Below, piece after piece: positions 35,199 to 44,471 of a stretch of DNA of 64,000 nt. The notes below the pieces were generated by a model. It saw nothing but the letters and a program-made list of their open reading frames with translations. It did not search any database and had not been told where the DNA came from. Position 1 is the first letter of the stretch. Each line of letters begins with the position of its first letter. Source of the DNA: Leifsonia sp. Leaf336 (GTDB lineage Bacteria; Actinomycetota; Actinomycetes; Actinomycetales; Microbacteriaceae). The stretch covers positions 1,240,504 through 1,304,503 of the forward strand of contig NZ_LMOZ01000002.1 of the NCBI RefSeq assembly GCF_001423695.1. The letters are read 5' to 3'. A program made the translations under genes and the position numbers.

Positions 35199-36454
35199 CA
35201 CGGCTGCAAGACACGATCCCGGGCCTTCCCTCCCGCGAACTCGCCGCGGTCGTGGGGGCCGTGACGCCGGGGGAGCCGTACCCGGACCATAGGTCGGCCG
35301 TGGCGGCCGTCGCGCGGGTCGCATTGTCCGCCGCGTCCGAGCCCGGCGACACCGACGCGGTGGCGCTCGTCGCAGCGCTCGGCTCCCGGGAGGTGCTGAC
35401 CGCCGTCACGGACGACGTGGCGCCGGAGCACGTCCGGAGCGCGCTGGAGGCAGCGGGCGCCCCGGCGATCCCGACGGTCGCCCGGCTGCGGGATGCGCTG
35501 GCGCGCTGGCGAGCGCGGCTCCCGGGTGGCCCGGTCTGGGCTCCGCTCCACCGCGGAGCCCGAGTGGGCGCCGCGCTCGTGACGCCGGAGCATCCGCTCT
35601 GGCCGGAATCGGTGGGCGAGCTGGATCACGGAGCGCCACTGGCACTGTGGGTCCGCGGCGACCCGGAGCGGCTGCCGCTGCTCTCGCGCTCGGTCGCCCT
35701 GGTCGGAGCGCGGGCGGCCAGCGGGTACGGCGAGCACGTCGCCCTCGAGAGCGCGGCCGGGCTCAGCGACCGCGGCTTCGCGATCGTCTCGGGAGGCGCA
35801 TACGGGGTGGATGCCGCGGCGCATCGTGCCGCCCTCTCCAGCGATCAAGTCACGGTCGCCTTCCTCGCCGGCGGCGTCGACCGGCTCTACCCTGCCGGAA
35901 ACGACGACCTCCTCAAGCGTGTCGCCCAGCACGGACTGCTCATCGCCGAACTGCCGCCCGGCTCGACGCCGACACGATGGCGCTTCCTGATGCGCAACCG
36001 GCTGATCGCGGCGGCGAGCAGTGCGACGATCGTCGTCGAGGCCGGCGCGAGGTCCGGATCGCTGAACACCGCCGGGCACGCCGCCCAGCTCGGTCGGCCG
36101 CTCGGGGCGGTCCCTGGACCGATCACGTCGAAGGCGTCGGAGGGGTGCCACCGGCTGATCCGCGAATACGCTGCGACCTGCGTGACGACCCCGGACGAGA
36201 TGGCCGAGCTGGCCGACCCGTTCGGTGCTCTACCGAGCGCGGAGCGGCCGGCCGACGACGATCAGCGAGCGCGGCCGCCGGAGGGCGATCCGGACGATCG
36301 GGTCCGCGCGGAGCTCTCGGTGTCGCGCGGCAGGAGCGTCCAGGAACTCGCGGAGCGCACCGGTCTCGCGCTCGACTCGGTGGTCGCGGCCTTGGGGCGC
36401 CTCGGTGCGCACGCAGTCGCGTGGGAGGCGCATGACGGATGGTTCCGCAGGTGA
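35195..36454 (+). CDS. dprA: DNA processing protein DprA
   Basis: 419 residues. The Rossmann DprA core spans about residues 145-345: VALVGARAASGYGEH, GFAIVSGGAYGVDAAAHRAAL, FLAGGVDRLYPAGN and VVEAGARSGSLNTAGHA. It is followed by a C-terminal winged-helix (VQELAERTGLALDSVVAALG). DprA loads RecA onto incoming single-stranded DNA. The N-terminal 100 or so residues are Ala/Arg-rich and more variable. No com pilus genes are visible here. Confidence 0.94.
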   Translation: MTRLQDTIPGLPSRELAAVVGAVTPGEPYPDHRSAVAAVARVALSAASEPGDTDAVALVAALGSREVLTAVTDDVAPEHVRSALEAAGAPAIPTVARLRDALARWRARLPGGPVWAPLHRGARVGAALVTPEHPLWPESVGELDHGAPLALWVRGDPERLPLLSRSVALVGARAASGYGEHVALESAAGLSDRGFAIVSGGAYGVDAAAHRAALSSDQVTVAFLAGGVDRLYPAGNDDLLKRVAQHGLLIAELPPGSTPTRWRFLMRNRLIAAASSATIVVEAGARSGSLNTAGHAAQLGRPLGAVPGPITSKASEGCHRLIREYAATCVTTPDEMAELADPFGALPSAERPADDDQRARPPEGDPDDRVRAELSVSRGRSVQELAERTGLALDSVVAALGRLGAHAVAWEAHDGWFRR

Positions 36455-36674
36455 TCGAACCGGCACCTGGGGTGCGCGGCTCAGGGGAGGTCATCCGCCC
36501 GGATGCGGCGACCACGCCGTGATGCTCACGGCCGCTCGCGAACCGACAGCGCGGGCAGCCTGTTCATCTGAAGCGGGTGCCCGTCTTGCGAGGCGCTGTC
36601 CCGACAGCCGACGTCGGGCCGATCGACGACGCATTCCGCTCGGCGCCGGTGCGCCGCGTGACGCGCCGTGGCGG
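36455..36674 (+). other. 220-bp gap between dprA and xerC
   Basis: No gene or convincing promoter seen. The xerC frame stays open through this gap, but the N-terminus it would add resembles no XerC and no Shine-Dalgarno supports a start inside it. Confidence 0.5.
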
Positions 36675-37634
36675 ATGGCGGAAGCTGGAGCAGTGGAACT
36701 CGGACGCGCTGTCGACGGCTACCTCCGTCATCTCGCGGTCGAGCGCGGGTACTCGGCGCAGACGGTGCGCGCCTACCGGTCCGACCTGGCGCAGCTGGAG
36801 CAGTTCGCCCATTCTCGAGACGTGACGACGACGGAGCAGCTGACGCTCGACCTGTTCCGCGACTGGCTCTGGGAGGGCGCCCAACGCCGGCTCGCCAAGG
36901 CGACCCTGGCCCGCCGATCGGCCGCAGCGCGCGGGTTCAGCGCGTGGACCGCGCGCGGCACCGGCACGCATCCCGACCAGAGCGACACCGCCGCGATGGC
37001 TACGGCGCCCGACCCCGCCGCCCGCCTGCGCGCGCCGAAAGCGGACAAGCACCTTCCGCGCGTGATCACGCGGGAGCAGATCGACGGCCTCCTCACGGCG
37101 CTGAGCGAACGCGCGGCGGACGGCGAGCCGGCGGCGATACGCGATGTGGTCGTGATCGAGCTGCTCTACGCGGCGGGGATCCGTGTGAGCGAGCTCACCG
37201 GGCTCGACGTCGACGACGTCGACCTCGAACGGCTCACGTTGCGAGTGATCGGAAAAGGCAACAAGCAACGGGTGGTGCCGTTCGGGGTTCCCGCGCTCCG
37301 TGCAGTTCAGCGGTACCTCGCGACAGCACGACCCGCCCTCGCCACAGAACGCTCAGGTCCCGCGCTGCTCCTGGGCGCGCGCGGAGGACGTCTCGGCACG
37401 CGTGCGGTCTACCAGCTCGTCGCGTCCCTGCTCATCGACCTGCCCGGCGGCGGACCGGCCGGACCCCACACGTTGCGGCACACCGCGGCGACACACCTGC
37501 TCGACGGGGGAGCGGACCTGCGAGCGGTCCAGGAGATCCTCGGCCACGCGAGCCTCGGGACGACTCAGATCTACACGCACGTCTCGACCGAACGGCTCAA
37601 AGAGAGCTACCGGATCGCTCACCCGCGCGCCTGA
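36675..37634 (+). CDS. xerC: Tyrosine recombinase XerC
   Basis: 319 residues. N-terminal SAM-like DNA-binding domain (YLRHLAVERGYSAQTVRAYR), then the catalytic domain with R170 (AAGIRVSEL), K194 (IGKGNKQR), H265 and R268 (HTLRHTAATH), H291 (LGHASLGTTQ) and nucleophile Tyr300. Resolves chromosome dimers at dif. The chromosomal neighbourhood (after dprA, before rpsB) is the usual one for xerC, so this is not a mobile-element integrase. A GTG six codons downstream is an alternative start. Confidence 0.94.
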   Translation: MAEAGAVELGRAVDGYLRHLAVERGYSAQTVRAYRSDLAQLEQFAHSRDVTTTEQLTLDLFRDWLWEGAQRRLAKATLARRSAAARGFSAWTARGTGTHPDQSDTAAMATAPDPAARLRAPKADKHLPRVITREQIDGLLTALSERAADGEPAAIRDVVVIELLYAAGIRVSELTGLDVDDVDLERLTLRVIGKGNKQRVVPFGVPALRAVQRYLATARPALATERSGPALLLGARGGRLGTRAVYQLVASLLIDLPGGGPAGPHTLRHTAATHLLDGGADLRAVQEILGHASLGTTQIYTHVSTERLKESYRIAHPRA

Positions 37635-38221
37635 CCCGTGTCGGCCGGACCACGGTCCGACATAACGCCCTGCAACGGCAGCAGCACCGAGTGCGGCACG
37701 CGGTCGAAGAACAGCAGCGGTGACACGTAGCCGCCGTCGACGCGCACCCCGACGTGCAGGCAGGCGTCCGAGCAGTGGGCGCCGGAACCGACGACGCCGA
37801 GCGGGGATCCACGCGTCACCGGGTCGCCCGGCTCCAGGCCATCCGCCACCAGCGGTTCGTACGACGAGAGGATCCCGGAACCGTGATCGAGGGTGAGGAC
37901 CGGCCGGTCCACGACGACTCCCACGAAATGCACCGTCGCATCCGCTGGAGCGACCACGGCACTTCCGGTCGAGGCGGCGAGGTCGATGCCCCGATGCCCG
38001 GCGGCGTAGGGGGATGGCGGTGCTGCATACGTCTGGACGACGCGAGCCGGAGCAACCGGCCACTGCCACCGCGGAGCCGCTTCGGCCGCACCCCTGGCCG
38101 CGGCGGACCTCCCGCTCGTGCCTGCCTGCCTGCTCTCGCCCACCGCACTCGCCCCCGACGACAGAGCCCCGGCGAGCACGACCACCGTAGCCGCGCTGAC
38201 GAGCACGCGCCAGATCCCCAT
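37619..38221 (-). CDS. M23-family metallopeptidase (secreted)
   Basis: About 200 residues: signal peptide or anchor at 5-25, Ala-rich linker, then an M23 (LytM-like) domain with zinc ligands H76 and D80 (GHRGIDLA) and H156 (CLHVGVR, the second-motif His). The usual HLHFG is reduced to CLHVG, and a Cys pair (C150, C154) is next to it. Probably cleaves peptidoglycan cross-links outside the cell. GGAG precedes the ATG at 38221. The 3' end overlaps the end of xerC by 16 bp on the opposite strand. Confidence 0.87.
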   Translation of the reverse strand: MGIWRVLVSAATVVVLAGALSSGASAVGESRQAGTSGRSAAARGAAEAAPRWQWPVAPARVVQTYAAPPSPYAAGHRGIDLAASTGSAVVAPADATVHFVGVVVDRPVLTLDHGSGILSSYEPLVADGLEPGDPVTRGSPLGVVGSGAHCSDACLHVGVRVDGGYVSPLLFFDRVPHSVLLPLQGVMSDRGPADTGQARG

Positions 38222-38424
38222 CCTCCGACTCCTTTCCGCGATGCCTCCAAGCTCTCCCTCCACTGTGTCCGGACCGCCGGCTCGCGGTGCCCTCGAGCGC
38301 GGTATCTGTGCAAACCCGCCGGCCGCCGGGGGATGTGAAGGACTCTTCTGCCCAACCGAAGAGCGGCGTACCGTGTGCAACGCCGCGACCTCTCGCTCGC
38401 GGGCTACAACCGAAGAGGGATGAC
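38222..38424 (+). other. 203-bp region between M23 peptidase and sugar transporter
   Basis: Divergent intergenic region. It contains CAACCGAAGAG twice (near 38354 and 38408), the second just before the transporter start where GAAGAGGGA acts as Shine-Dalgarno. No clear operator or -10 box was settled on. Confidence 0.35.
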
Positions 38425-39930
38425 ATGTCTGATCAACGCAGCACCACGTCCGACGGGGAGGAAAGGGTCCCCGAGCCCACGGCGGCGATGAAACGCAGGG
38501 TCGTCGGCCTCGCGACCGCGGCAGCTGTCGGCGGGTTCCTGTTCGGCTTCGACTCGTCGGTCATCAACGGCGCCGTCGATTCGATCCAGCACAATTTCGC
38601 GCTCAACGCGTTCGTGACCGGCTTCATCGTCGCGATCGCCCTGCTCGGATGCGCCGCCGGCGCCTACTTCGCAGGTCGGCTCGCCGATCGCTGGGGCCGC
38701 ATCCGGGTGATGCTGATCGGCGCAGTCCTGTTCCTGGCGAGCTCGATCGGGGCGGGGCTGTCCTTCTCGGTCTGGGACCTCGGGTTCTGGCGCATCATCG
38801 GAGGCCTCGGCATCGGCATCGCGTCGGTCGTCGCACCGGCGTACATCGCCGAGATCGCGCCGAAGCAGCGGCGCGGCGGACTCGCGTCGCTGCAGCAGCT
38901 CGCCATCACGATCGGTATCTTCGTCGCCCTGCTCTCCGACGCCCTCCTCGCGGGCGCAGCGGGCGCGGCGGCCAACCAGCTCTGGTTCGGCCTGGAGGCC
39001 TGGCGGTGGATGTTCCTCGTCGGCGTCATCCCGTCGGTCGTCTACGGCATCCTCGCCCTGATCCTGCCCGAGTCGCCGCGCTACCTGTTGTCGACGGGGC
39101 GGCACGACGAAGCGCGGGCGATCTTCTCCACGCTCGTCCCCGAGGAGGACGTCGACCGCCAGGTGCGCGACATCGAGCAGGCGATCGAGCAGGACAAGGA
39201 CGCCGCGAAGAGCACCCTGCGCGGCAACCGGTTCGGCTTGAAACCGATCGTCTGGATCGGCATCATCCTGTCCGTCTTCCAGCAGTTCGTCGGCATCAAC
39301 GTGATCTTCTACTACTCGACGACCCTGTGGAAGGCGGTCGGCTTCACGGAGAGCAACTCGCTGCTCATCACCGTGATCACCTCGGTCACGAACGTGGTCG
39401 TGACGGTCGTCGCGATCCTGCTCGTCGACCGCGTGGGCCGCCGTCCGATCCTGCTCACCGGCTCGGTCGGCATGGCGATCTCGCTGGCGGTCATGGCGCT
39501 CGCCTTCAGCTTCGCCCACAAGTCGGGCGCCGACGTGTCCCTGCCGAACCCGTGGGGGCCGATCGCCCTGATCGCGGCCAATCTCTTCGTCATCTGCTTC
39601 GGCGCCTCGTGGGGCCCGCTGGTGTGGGTGCTGCTGGGAGAGATCTTCCCACCGCGTATCCGCGGTGCGGCGCTCGGCGTCGCAGCATCCGCGCAGTGGA
39701 TCGCCAACTTCCTCGTCACGGTCTCCTTCCCGCCGATGTCGGACTTCTCGCTGCCGTTCACGTACGGTCTGTACGCGGTGTTCGCCGCCCTCTCGTTCTT
39801 CTTCGTGTTCTTCAAAGTGCCGGAGACGAACGGAATGGCTCTCGAGCACGCCGAGACGCTCTTCGCCAATGCCGGCCGCAGTCGCGGCCCTCAGGTGAGA
39901 TCGTCGGGCGACACGGTCCCGCGCTCCTGA
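38425..39930 (+). CDS. Sugar porter family MFS transporter
   Basis: A 501-residue sugar:H+ symporter-type MFS protein with 12 membrane segments. Family signatures: GFDSSVINGAVDSIQ in TM1, GRLADRWGRIRVM after TM2, PESPRYLL before the central loop, FQQFVGINVIFYYS in TM7, DRVGRRPILL and a C-terminal VPETNG. Substrate is probably a hexose or pentose, not resolvable here. The ATG at 38425 has GAAGAGGGA upstream. No sugar catabolic genes are next to it. Confidence 0.9.
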   Translation: MSDQRSTTSDGEERVPEPTAAMKRRVVGLATAAAVGGFLFGFDSSVINGAVDSIQHNFALNAFVTGFIVAIALLGCAAGAYFAGRLADRWGRIRVMLIGAVLFLASSIGAGLSFSVWDLGFWRIIGGLGIGIASVVAPAYIAEIAPKQRRGGLASLQQLAITIGIFVALLSDALLAGAAGAAANQLWFGLEAWRWMFLVGVIPSVVYGILALILPESPRYLLSTGRHDEARAIFSTLVPEEDVDRQVRDIEQAIEQDKDAAKSTLRGNRFGLKPIVWIGIILSVFQQFVGINVIFYYSTTLWKAVGFTESNSLLITVITSVTNVVVTVVAILLVDRVGRRPILLTGSVGMAISLAVMALAFSFAHKSGADVSLPNPWGPIALIAANLFVICFGASWGPLVWVLLGEIFPPRIRGAALGVAASAQWIANFLVTVSFPPMSDFSLPFTYGLYAVFAALSFFFVFFKVPETNGMALEHAETLFANAGRSRGPQVRSSGDTVPRS

Positions 39931-39976
39931 GCTCGCGTCCAGCGCCGCCGCGTTCCTGAGAGGCCGGCGTCCCTGA

Positions 39977-39982
39977 TAGGAT
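39977..39982 (+). promoter_or_regulatory. Candidate -10 box TAGGAT for rpsB
   Basis: TAGGAT with a weak TTCCTG 18 bp upstream. It would give rpsB a leader of about 220 nt. Confidence 0.45.
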
Positions 39983-39989
39983 TGTCCTT

Positions 39990-40210
39990 GCACTCCGCAT
40001 GTCGGAGTGACTACGCGTGTCCAAAACGCCCTCTTCGAAGGGCGGGCGCGTCTCCACCGGTCTCCTGATCATCCTCCACGGTTCTCCGTGCGGGTGCGCG
40101 GGTGCGGGGCAGCGCAGGGCACCAGGCGCGACGATCGACCGATCGCCGCGGGACAACCGAGAGTCGCGTCCCCGCCTCAGGGCCGGGCGCGCAAGACAAG
40201 GAGAACGGCA
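39990..40210 (+). other. Long structured leader of rpsB
   Basis: Two clear hairpins at the 5' end: CACTCCG/CGGAGTG around CATGT (39991-40009) and CGCCCT/AGGGCG around CTTCGA (40027-40044). More GC-rich pairing follows, ending in AAGGAGAACGGCA before the ATG. Length and structure suggest an r-protein autoregulatory leader; I do not recognise a named motif. The longest non-coding stretch of the window (39931-40210) includes it. Confidence 0.4.
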
Positions 40211-41089
40211 ATGGCCGTCGTCACCATGCGCCAGCTGCTCGACAGCGGCGTCCACTTCGGACACCAGACCCGCCGCTGGAACCCGAAGATGAAGCGCTTC
40301 ATCCTCACCGAGCGCTCGGGCAGCTACATCATCGACCTGCAGCAGTCGCTCGCCTACATCGACAAGACCTACGAGTTCGTGCGCGAGACCGTCGCCCACG
40401 GCGGCACCATCCTCTTCGTCGGCACCAAGAAGCAGGCGCAGCAGGCGATCGCCGAGCAGGCGACCCGCGTGGGCCAGCCCTATGTGAACCAGCGCTGGCT
40501 GGGCGGTCTGCTGACCAACTTCCAGACCGTCTCCAAGCGCCTCGCGCGCATGAAGGAGCTCGAGGAGCTCGACTTCGAGGGCACCACCAGCGGCTTCACC
40601 AAGAAGGAGCTGCTGATCAAGAAGCGCGAGCTCGACAAGCTGCACAAGTCGCTCGGCGGCATCCGCAACCTGTCGAAGACCCCGAGCGCGATCTGGGTGG
40701 TCGACACCAAGAAGGAGCACCTCGCGATCGACGAGGCGAAGAAGCTGGGCATCCCGGTCATCGCCATCCTCGACACGAACTGCGACCCGGACGAGGTCCA
40801 GTACCCGATCCCGGGCAACGACGACGCCATCCGCTCGGTCACGCTGCTCACCCGCATCGTCGCCGACGCCGCGGCCGAGGGCCTCATCCAGCGTCACCAG
40901 AAGCCCGAAGAGGGCTCCGAGCCGGCCGAGCCGCTCGCCGAGTGGGAGCAGGAGCTCCTCGCTCAGCCGAGCGACGAGGTCCAGGCCTCCGCCGAGAACG
41001 AGAAGGCGGCCGACGCCGACCTCGCCGAGGCCAAGGCGGACTCCGCCGAGGTCGTCGCCGAGGGCGAAGCCGACGCCGAGGCCAAGTAA
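40211..41089 (+). CDS. rpsB: 30S ribosomal protein S2
   Basis: 292 residues; uS2 core with [33 protein letters not shown] and [14 protein letters not shown], followed by a Glu/Ala-rich acidic tail of about 50 residues that is typical of actinobacterial S2. AAGGAG lies upstream of the ATG. tsf follows after 40 bp, the universal rpsB-tsf pair. Confidence 0.97.
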   Translation: MAVVTMRQLLDSGVHFGHQTRRWNPKMKRFILTERSGSYIIDLQQSLAYIDKTYEFVRETVAHGGTILFVGTKKQAQQAIAEQATRVGQPYVNQRWLGGLLTNFQTVSKRLARMKELEELDFEGTTSGFTKKELLIKKRELDKLHKSLGGIRNLSKTPSAIWVVDTKKEHLAIDEAKKLGIPVIAILDTNCDPDEVQYPIPGNDDAIRSVTLLTRIVADAAAEGLIQRHQKPEEGSEPAEPLAEWEQELLAQPSDEVQASAENEKAADADLAEAKADSAEVVAEGEADAEAK

Positions 41090-41129
41090 CCAAACTTCCA
41101 ACTTCGAGTCAGAAGGTTCCAGTCAGAAC

Positions 41130-41960
41130 ATGGCAAACATCAGCATCGCTGACATCAAGGCCCTGCGCGAGCAGCTCGGCACCGGAATGGTCGACACCAA
41201 GAAGGCCCTCGAGGAGGCCGGTGGCGACATCGAGAAGGCCACCGAGATCCTGCGCCTGAAGGGTGCGAAGGGCAACGCCAAGCGCGCCGACCGCTCCACC
41301 TCCGAGGGCCTCGTGGCCGCGAAGGAGAACGGCAACGGCACGGCGACGATGATCGAGCTCGCGTGCGAGACCGACTTCGTCGCCAAGGGTGAGAAGTTCA
41401 TCGCCCTGGCCGACAAGGTGCTCGACGCGGCAGCGGCCGCCGGCGCCACCACCGTCGAGGAGGCCCTGGCCGCCCCCGCCGGGTCGCAGACCGTCGCCGA
41501 GCTCATCGGCGGCGAGGCGGCGATCCTCGGCGAGAAGGTGGAGCTCCGCCGCATCGCGGTCGTCTCCGGCGAGAACTTCGCGGTCTACCTGCACAAGACC
41601 TCCAAGGACCTGCCGCCGCAGGTCGGCGTGGTCGTCGGCTACGCCGGCGCCGACGCAGAGACCGCTCGCAGCATTGCGCAGCACATCTCGTTCGCCAACC
41701 CGACCTACCTCACCCGTGAGGACGTCCCGGCCGACGAGGTCGAGAACGAGCGTCGCATCGTCGAGGAGATCTCGCGCAACGAGGGCAAGCCGGAGGCCGC
41801 GCTCCCGAAGATCATCGAGGGTCGCCTCGGCGCCTACTTCAAGCAGGTCGCCCTGCTCGAGCAGGAGTACGCCCGCGACAACAAGGTGACTATCGCCCAG
41901 GTCCTCAAGGACTCGGGTCTGACCGTCTCGGGCTTCGCCCGCTTCAAGGTCGGCGCCTGA
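41130..41960 (+). CDS. tsf: Elongation factor Ts
   Basis: 276 residues; nucleotide exchange factor for EF-Tu. N-terminal UBA-like domain with IKALREQLGTGMVDTKKALE, then the core with MIELACETDFVAKGEKF and VEEISRNEGKPEAALPKIIE. Normal length. Ends 10 bp before a strong terminator. Confidence 0.97.
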   Translation: MANISIADIKALREQLGTGMVDTKKALEEAGGDIEKATEILRLKGAKGNAKRADRSTSEGLVAAKENGNGTATMIELACETDFVAKGEKFIALADKVLDAAAAAGATTVEEALAAPAGSQTVAELIGGEAAILGEKVELRRIAVVSGENFAVYLHKTSKDLPPQVGVVVGYAGADAETARSIAQHISFANPTYLTREDVPADEVENERRIVEEISRNEGKPEAALPKIIEGRLGAYFKQVALLEQEYARDNKVTIAQVLKDSGLTVSGFARFKVGA

Positions 41961-41970
41961 CCCAGGCATG

Positions 41971-42011
41971 AAGGAGTCCGGATCGTATCCACGATCCGGA
42001 CTCCTTTTCTG
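41971..42011 (+). terminator. Rho-independent terminator after tsf
   Basis: A perfect 16-bp stem: AAGGAGTCCGGATCGT (41971-41986) and its complement (41991-42006) around loop ATCC, then TTTTCTG. It ends the rpsB-tsf transcript. Confidence 0.9.
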
Positions 42012-42048
42012 TGCGCACGCGAACTGTTCACGCGACGCACGCACGCAC

Positions 42049-42054
42049 TAGCGT
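42049..42054 (+). promoter_or_regulatory. Candidate -10 box TAGCGT for pyrH
   Basis: TAGCGT lies 31 nt before the pyrH ATG, with GGAAGGA (42068-42074) as Shine-Dalgarno in between. The preceding terminator makes a promoter here necessary. Confidence 0.45.
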
Positions 42055-42085
42055 TAACGAAACACACGGAAGGACTCGTACACGT

Positions 42086-42799
42086 ATGTCGGCATCCACT
42101 CAGAGACGCAGGGTCCTCCTCAAACTCTCCGGCGAGGCGTTCGGCGGCGGGCAGCTCGGGGTGAACCCCGACATCGTCAGCAGCATCGCCCGCGAGATCG
42201 CCCAGGCCGCGACCGACGTCGAGATCGCGATCGTCGTCGGCGGAGGCAACTTCTTCCGCGGCGCCGAGCTCTCGCAGCGCGGCATGGACCGCGGACGCGC
42301 CGACTACATGGGCATGCTCGGCACGGTCATGAACTCACTGGCCCTGCAGGACTTCCTCGAGCAGGCCGGCGCCGAGACGCGCGTGCAGTCCGCCATCGCG
42401 ATGACCCAGGTGGCCGAGCCGTACATCCCGCGCCGCGCCGAACGACACCTCGAGAAGGGCCGGGTCGTCATCTTCGGCGCCGGCGCCGGACTGCCGTACT
42501 TCTCGACCGACACGGTCGCGGCCCAGCGGGCTCTGGAGATCAGCGCCGACGTCGTCCTCGTCGCCAAGAACGGCGTCGACGGGATGTACGACGCCGACCC
42601 GCGCACCAACCCGGACGCGCGGAAGATCGACCAGATCAGCCACCAGGACGCCCTCCAGCAGGGTCTCAAGGCGGTCGATTCCACCGCGCTCAGCCTCTGC
42701 ATGGACAACGGGATGCCGATGCGCATCTTCGGCATCGAGCCCGCGGGCAACGTGACGGCCGCTCTGCTCGGCGCCGAGATCGGCACGCTGCTCGGCTGA
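42086..42799 (+). CDS. pyrH: Uridylate kinase
   Basis: 237 residues; phosphorylates UMP to UDP. Family marks: [36 protein letters not shown] and [12 protein letters not shown]. The ATG at 42086 gives the usual length; the longer upstream frame overlaps the terminator. Followed by frr. Confidence 0.96.
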   Translation: MSASTQRRRVLLKLSGEAFGGGQLGVNPDIVSSIAREIAQAATDVEIAIVVGGGNFFRGAELSQRGMDRGRADYMGMLGTVMNSLALQDFLEQAGAETRVQSAIAMTQVAEPYIPRRAERHLEKGRVVIFGAGAGLPYFSTDTVAAQRALEISADVVLVAKNGVDGMYDADPRTNPDARKIDQISHQDALQQGLKAVDSTALSLCMDNGMPMRIFGIEPAGNVTAALLGAEIGTLLG

Positions 42800-42827
42800 G
42801 CCCGGCACCGCCGCCTGTCGCCGAGTT

Positions 42828-42859
42828 CCGGCGGCCCCCGGCCGTGCACGGGCCGCCGG
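42828..42859 (+). other. GC-rich hairpin between pyrH and frr
   Basis: Arms CCGGCGGCCC (42828-42837) and GGGCCGCCGG (42850-42859) around a 12-nt loop, without a T-tract. It could be a weak terminator before the frr promoter. Confidence 0.35.
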
Positions 42860-42871
42860 GCACCCTGGCCC

Positions 42872-42877
42872 TAGACT
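42872..42877 (+). promoter_or_regulatory. Candidate -10 box TAGACT for frr
   Basis: TAGACT is followed 20 nt later by GAAGGAG (42898-42904) and the GTG at 42910, so this promoter would give a short leader with a true Shine-Dalgarno. Confidence 0.5.
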
Positions 42878-42909
42878 AGACACCGACTCACCGATCTGAA
42901 GGAGAAACC

Positions 42910-43464
42910 GTGATCGCCGATGTGATTTCCGACGCCCGCCAGCGTATGAGCAAGACCGTGGACGCGGCGAGGGACGACTTCGGCACGGTGAGCGCGGGGC
43001 GTGCCAACCCCGCCCTCTTCCAGCGGGTGCTGGTCGACTACTACGGCTCGCCGACTCCGCTCGCTCAGCTCGCCGGCCTCCAGAACCCGGAGGCGCGTGT
43101 CCTGCTGGTGACGCCGTACGACAAGTCCGCGCTCAAGGACATCGAGAAGGCCATCGTCGCAATGCCGAACCTCTCGGCGAACGTCGGGAACGACGGCGAG
43201 ATCGTCCGGGTCACGCTGCCCGAGCTCACGGAGGACCGCCGCAAGGAGTTCGTGAAGATCGTCCGCGGCAAGGGCGAGGACGCCAAGGTGGCCATCCGCA
43301 ACATCCGTCGCAAGGCGAAGGACGACCTCGACGCGCTCAAGGGCGAGGTCGGGGACGACGAGGTGGCTCGTGGGGAGAAGGAGCTCGAGTCCCTGACCCG
43401 CTCGCACGTCGACGCCGTCGACGAGGCCCTGAAGCGCAAGGAAGCAGAGCTCCTCGAGGTCTGA
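42910..43464 (+). CDS. frr: Ribosome recycling factor
   Basis: 184 residues; releases ribosomes from mRNA after termination. Marks: [46 protein letters not shown] and the C-terminal helix [23 protein letters not shown] start with AAGGAG 5 nt upstream. Its TGA overlaps the cdsA ATG (TGATG). Confidence 0.97.
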   Translation: MIADVISDARQRMSKTVDAARDDFGTVSAGRANPALFQRVLVDYYGSPTPLAQLAGLQNPEARVLLVTPYDKSALKDIEKAIVAMPNLSANVGNDGEIVRVTLPELTEDRRKEFVKIVRGKGEDAKVAIRNIRRKAKDDLDALKGEVGDDEVARGEKELESLTRSHVDAVDEALKRKEAELLEV

Positions 43465-44462
43465 TGAGCGAGGGCAGCAGCCCCGGCGCGCCCCGCACGC
43501 CGGAGTCGGGCAGACGGGGGAAGGCGGCGGCACGCGCGGAGATCCGTGCGCAAGTGCAGGCCACCCGCGCCGATTTCGAGCGACAGGTGCTGGCCAGGAA
43601 GGCTCAGCTCGACGCGACCAACGAGCGGATCGCCGCGCGAACCGGTCGCAACTTGATCCTGGCGATCCTGATCGGCTTGGTGGCCGGTGCGCTGCTCATC
43701 GTCAGCCTGATCTTCATCAAGGAGCTGTTCCTGCTGTTCGGGGCGGCGATGATCGGGTTCGCGGCGTTCGAACTCACACAAGCGTTCCGCGGCGCCGCGA
43801 GGCGCGTCCCGCGCATCCCCACGGTGATCGCATCGCTGGCGATCGTGCCGGCCACGTTCTGGTTCCACGCGGGCGGCCAGCTGATCGCCCTGGCGGCCGG
43901 CATCCTGCTGGTGGTCGTCTGGCGGCTGGTGGAGGAGGCTGCGCTTCCCGCGAAGCGCGCCGGGGGAGTGGCGCTCGCCCGCGACCTCGCCTGGAGCGTC
44001 CTCGTGCAGATGTACGTGACACTCCTGGGATCGTTCGCGATCCTCCTCCTCGCCGAGAACGGCGGCGAGTGGTGGGTGCTCGCCTTCCTGATCGTCGTCG
44101 TGGCCGTCGACACCGGCGCATACGCGAGCGGGCTGTCGTGGGGTCGTCATCCGATGGCGCCGACGATCAGCCCCAAGAAGACGTGGGAGGGCTTCGCCGG
44201 AGCGGCCGTCGCGGCCGTCGTCGCGGGCGTCCTCCTGTCGGTGTTCATGATCGGGCAGCCGTGGTGGTTCGGCGTCGTGTTCGGTCTCGTGGCACTGCTG
44301 ACGGCGACGGCGGGCGACCTCGCGGAGTCGCTGATCAAGCGCGATCTCGGCATCAAGGACATGAGCTCGTGGCTGCCGGGTCACGGCGGCTTCCTCGACC
44401 GGCTCGATTCGATCCTGCCCTCGGCGGCAGCCACTTACGTGCTGTTCCTCATCTTCACCTGA
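43464..44462 (+). CDS. cdsA: Phosphatidate cytidylyltransferase
   Basis: 332 residues; makes CDP-diacylglycerol for phospholipid synthesis. A charged N-terminal cytosolic region of about 60 residues precedes about eight membrane segments, and the CDS signature occurs near the C-terminus as GDLAESLIKRDLGIKD then GHGGFLDRLDS. Translationally coupled to frr. Followed 9 bp later by a DivIVA-repeat protein. Confidence 0.95.
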   Translation: MSEGSSPGAPRTPESGRRGKAAARAEIRAQVQATRADFERQVLARKAQLDATNERIAARTGRNLILAILIGLVAGALLIVSLIFIKELFLLFGAAMIGFAAFELTQAFRGAARRVPRIPTVIASLAIVPATFWFHAGGQLIALAAGILLVVVWRLVEEAALPAKRAGGVALARDLAWSVLVQMYVTLLGSFAILLLAENGGEWWVLAFLIVVVAVDTGAYASGLSWGRHPMAPTISPKKTWEGFAGAAVAAVVAGVLLSVFMIGQPWWFGVVFGLVALLTATAGDLAESLIKRDLGIKDMSSWLPGHGGFLDRLDSILPSAAATYVLFLIFT

Positions 44463-44471
44463 CAGAATGGC

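Noticed and set aside
36675-37634. Tyrosine recombinase as a sign of an integrated element
   Set aside because: Sequence and neighbourhood (after dprA, before rpsB-tsf) match housekeeping XerC; no attachment repeats or phage genes nearby.
38354-38418. Repeated CAACCGAAGAG upstream of the sugar transporter as an operator
   Set aside because: One copy is simply the ribosome-binding site region; an 11-base direct repeat alone, not palindromic, is weak evidence.
40017-40292. 91-codon open frame across the rpsB leader and start as a leader peptide
   Set aside because: It overlaps rpsB in another frame, has no Shine-Dalgarno and no sensible composition.
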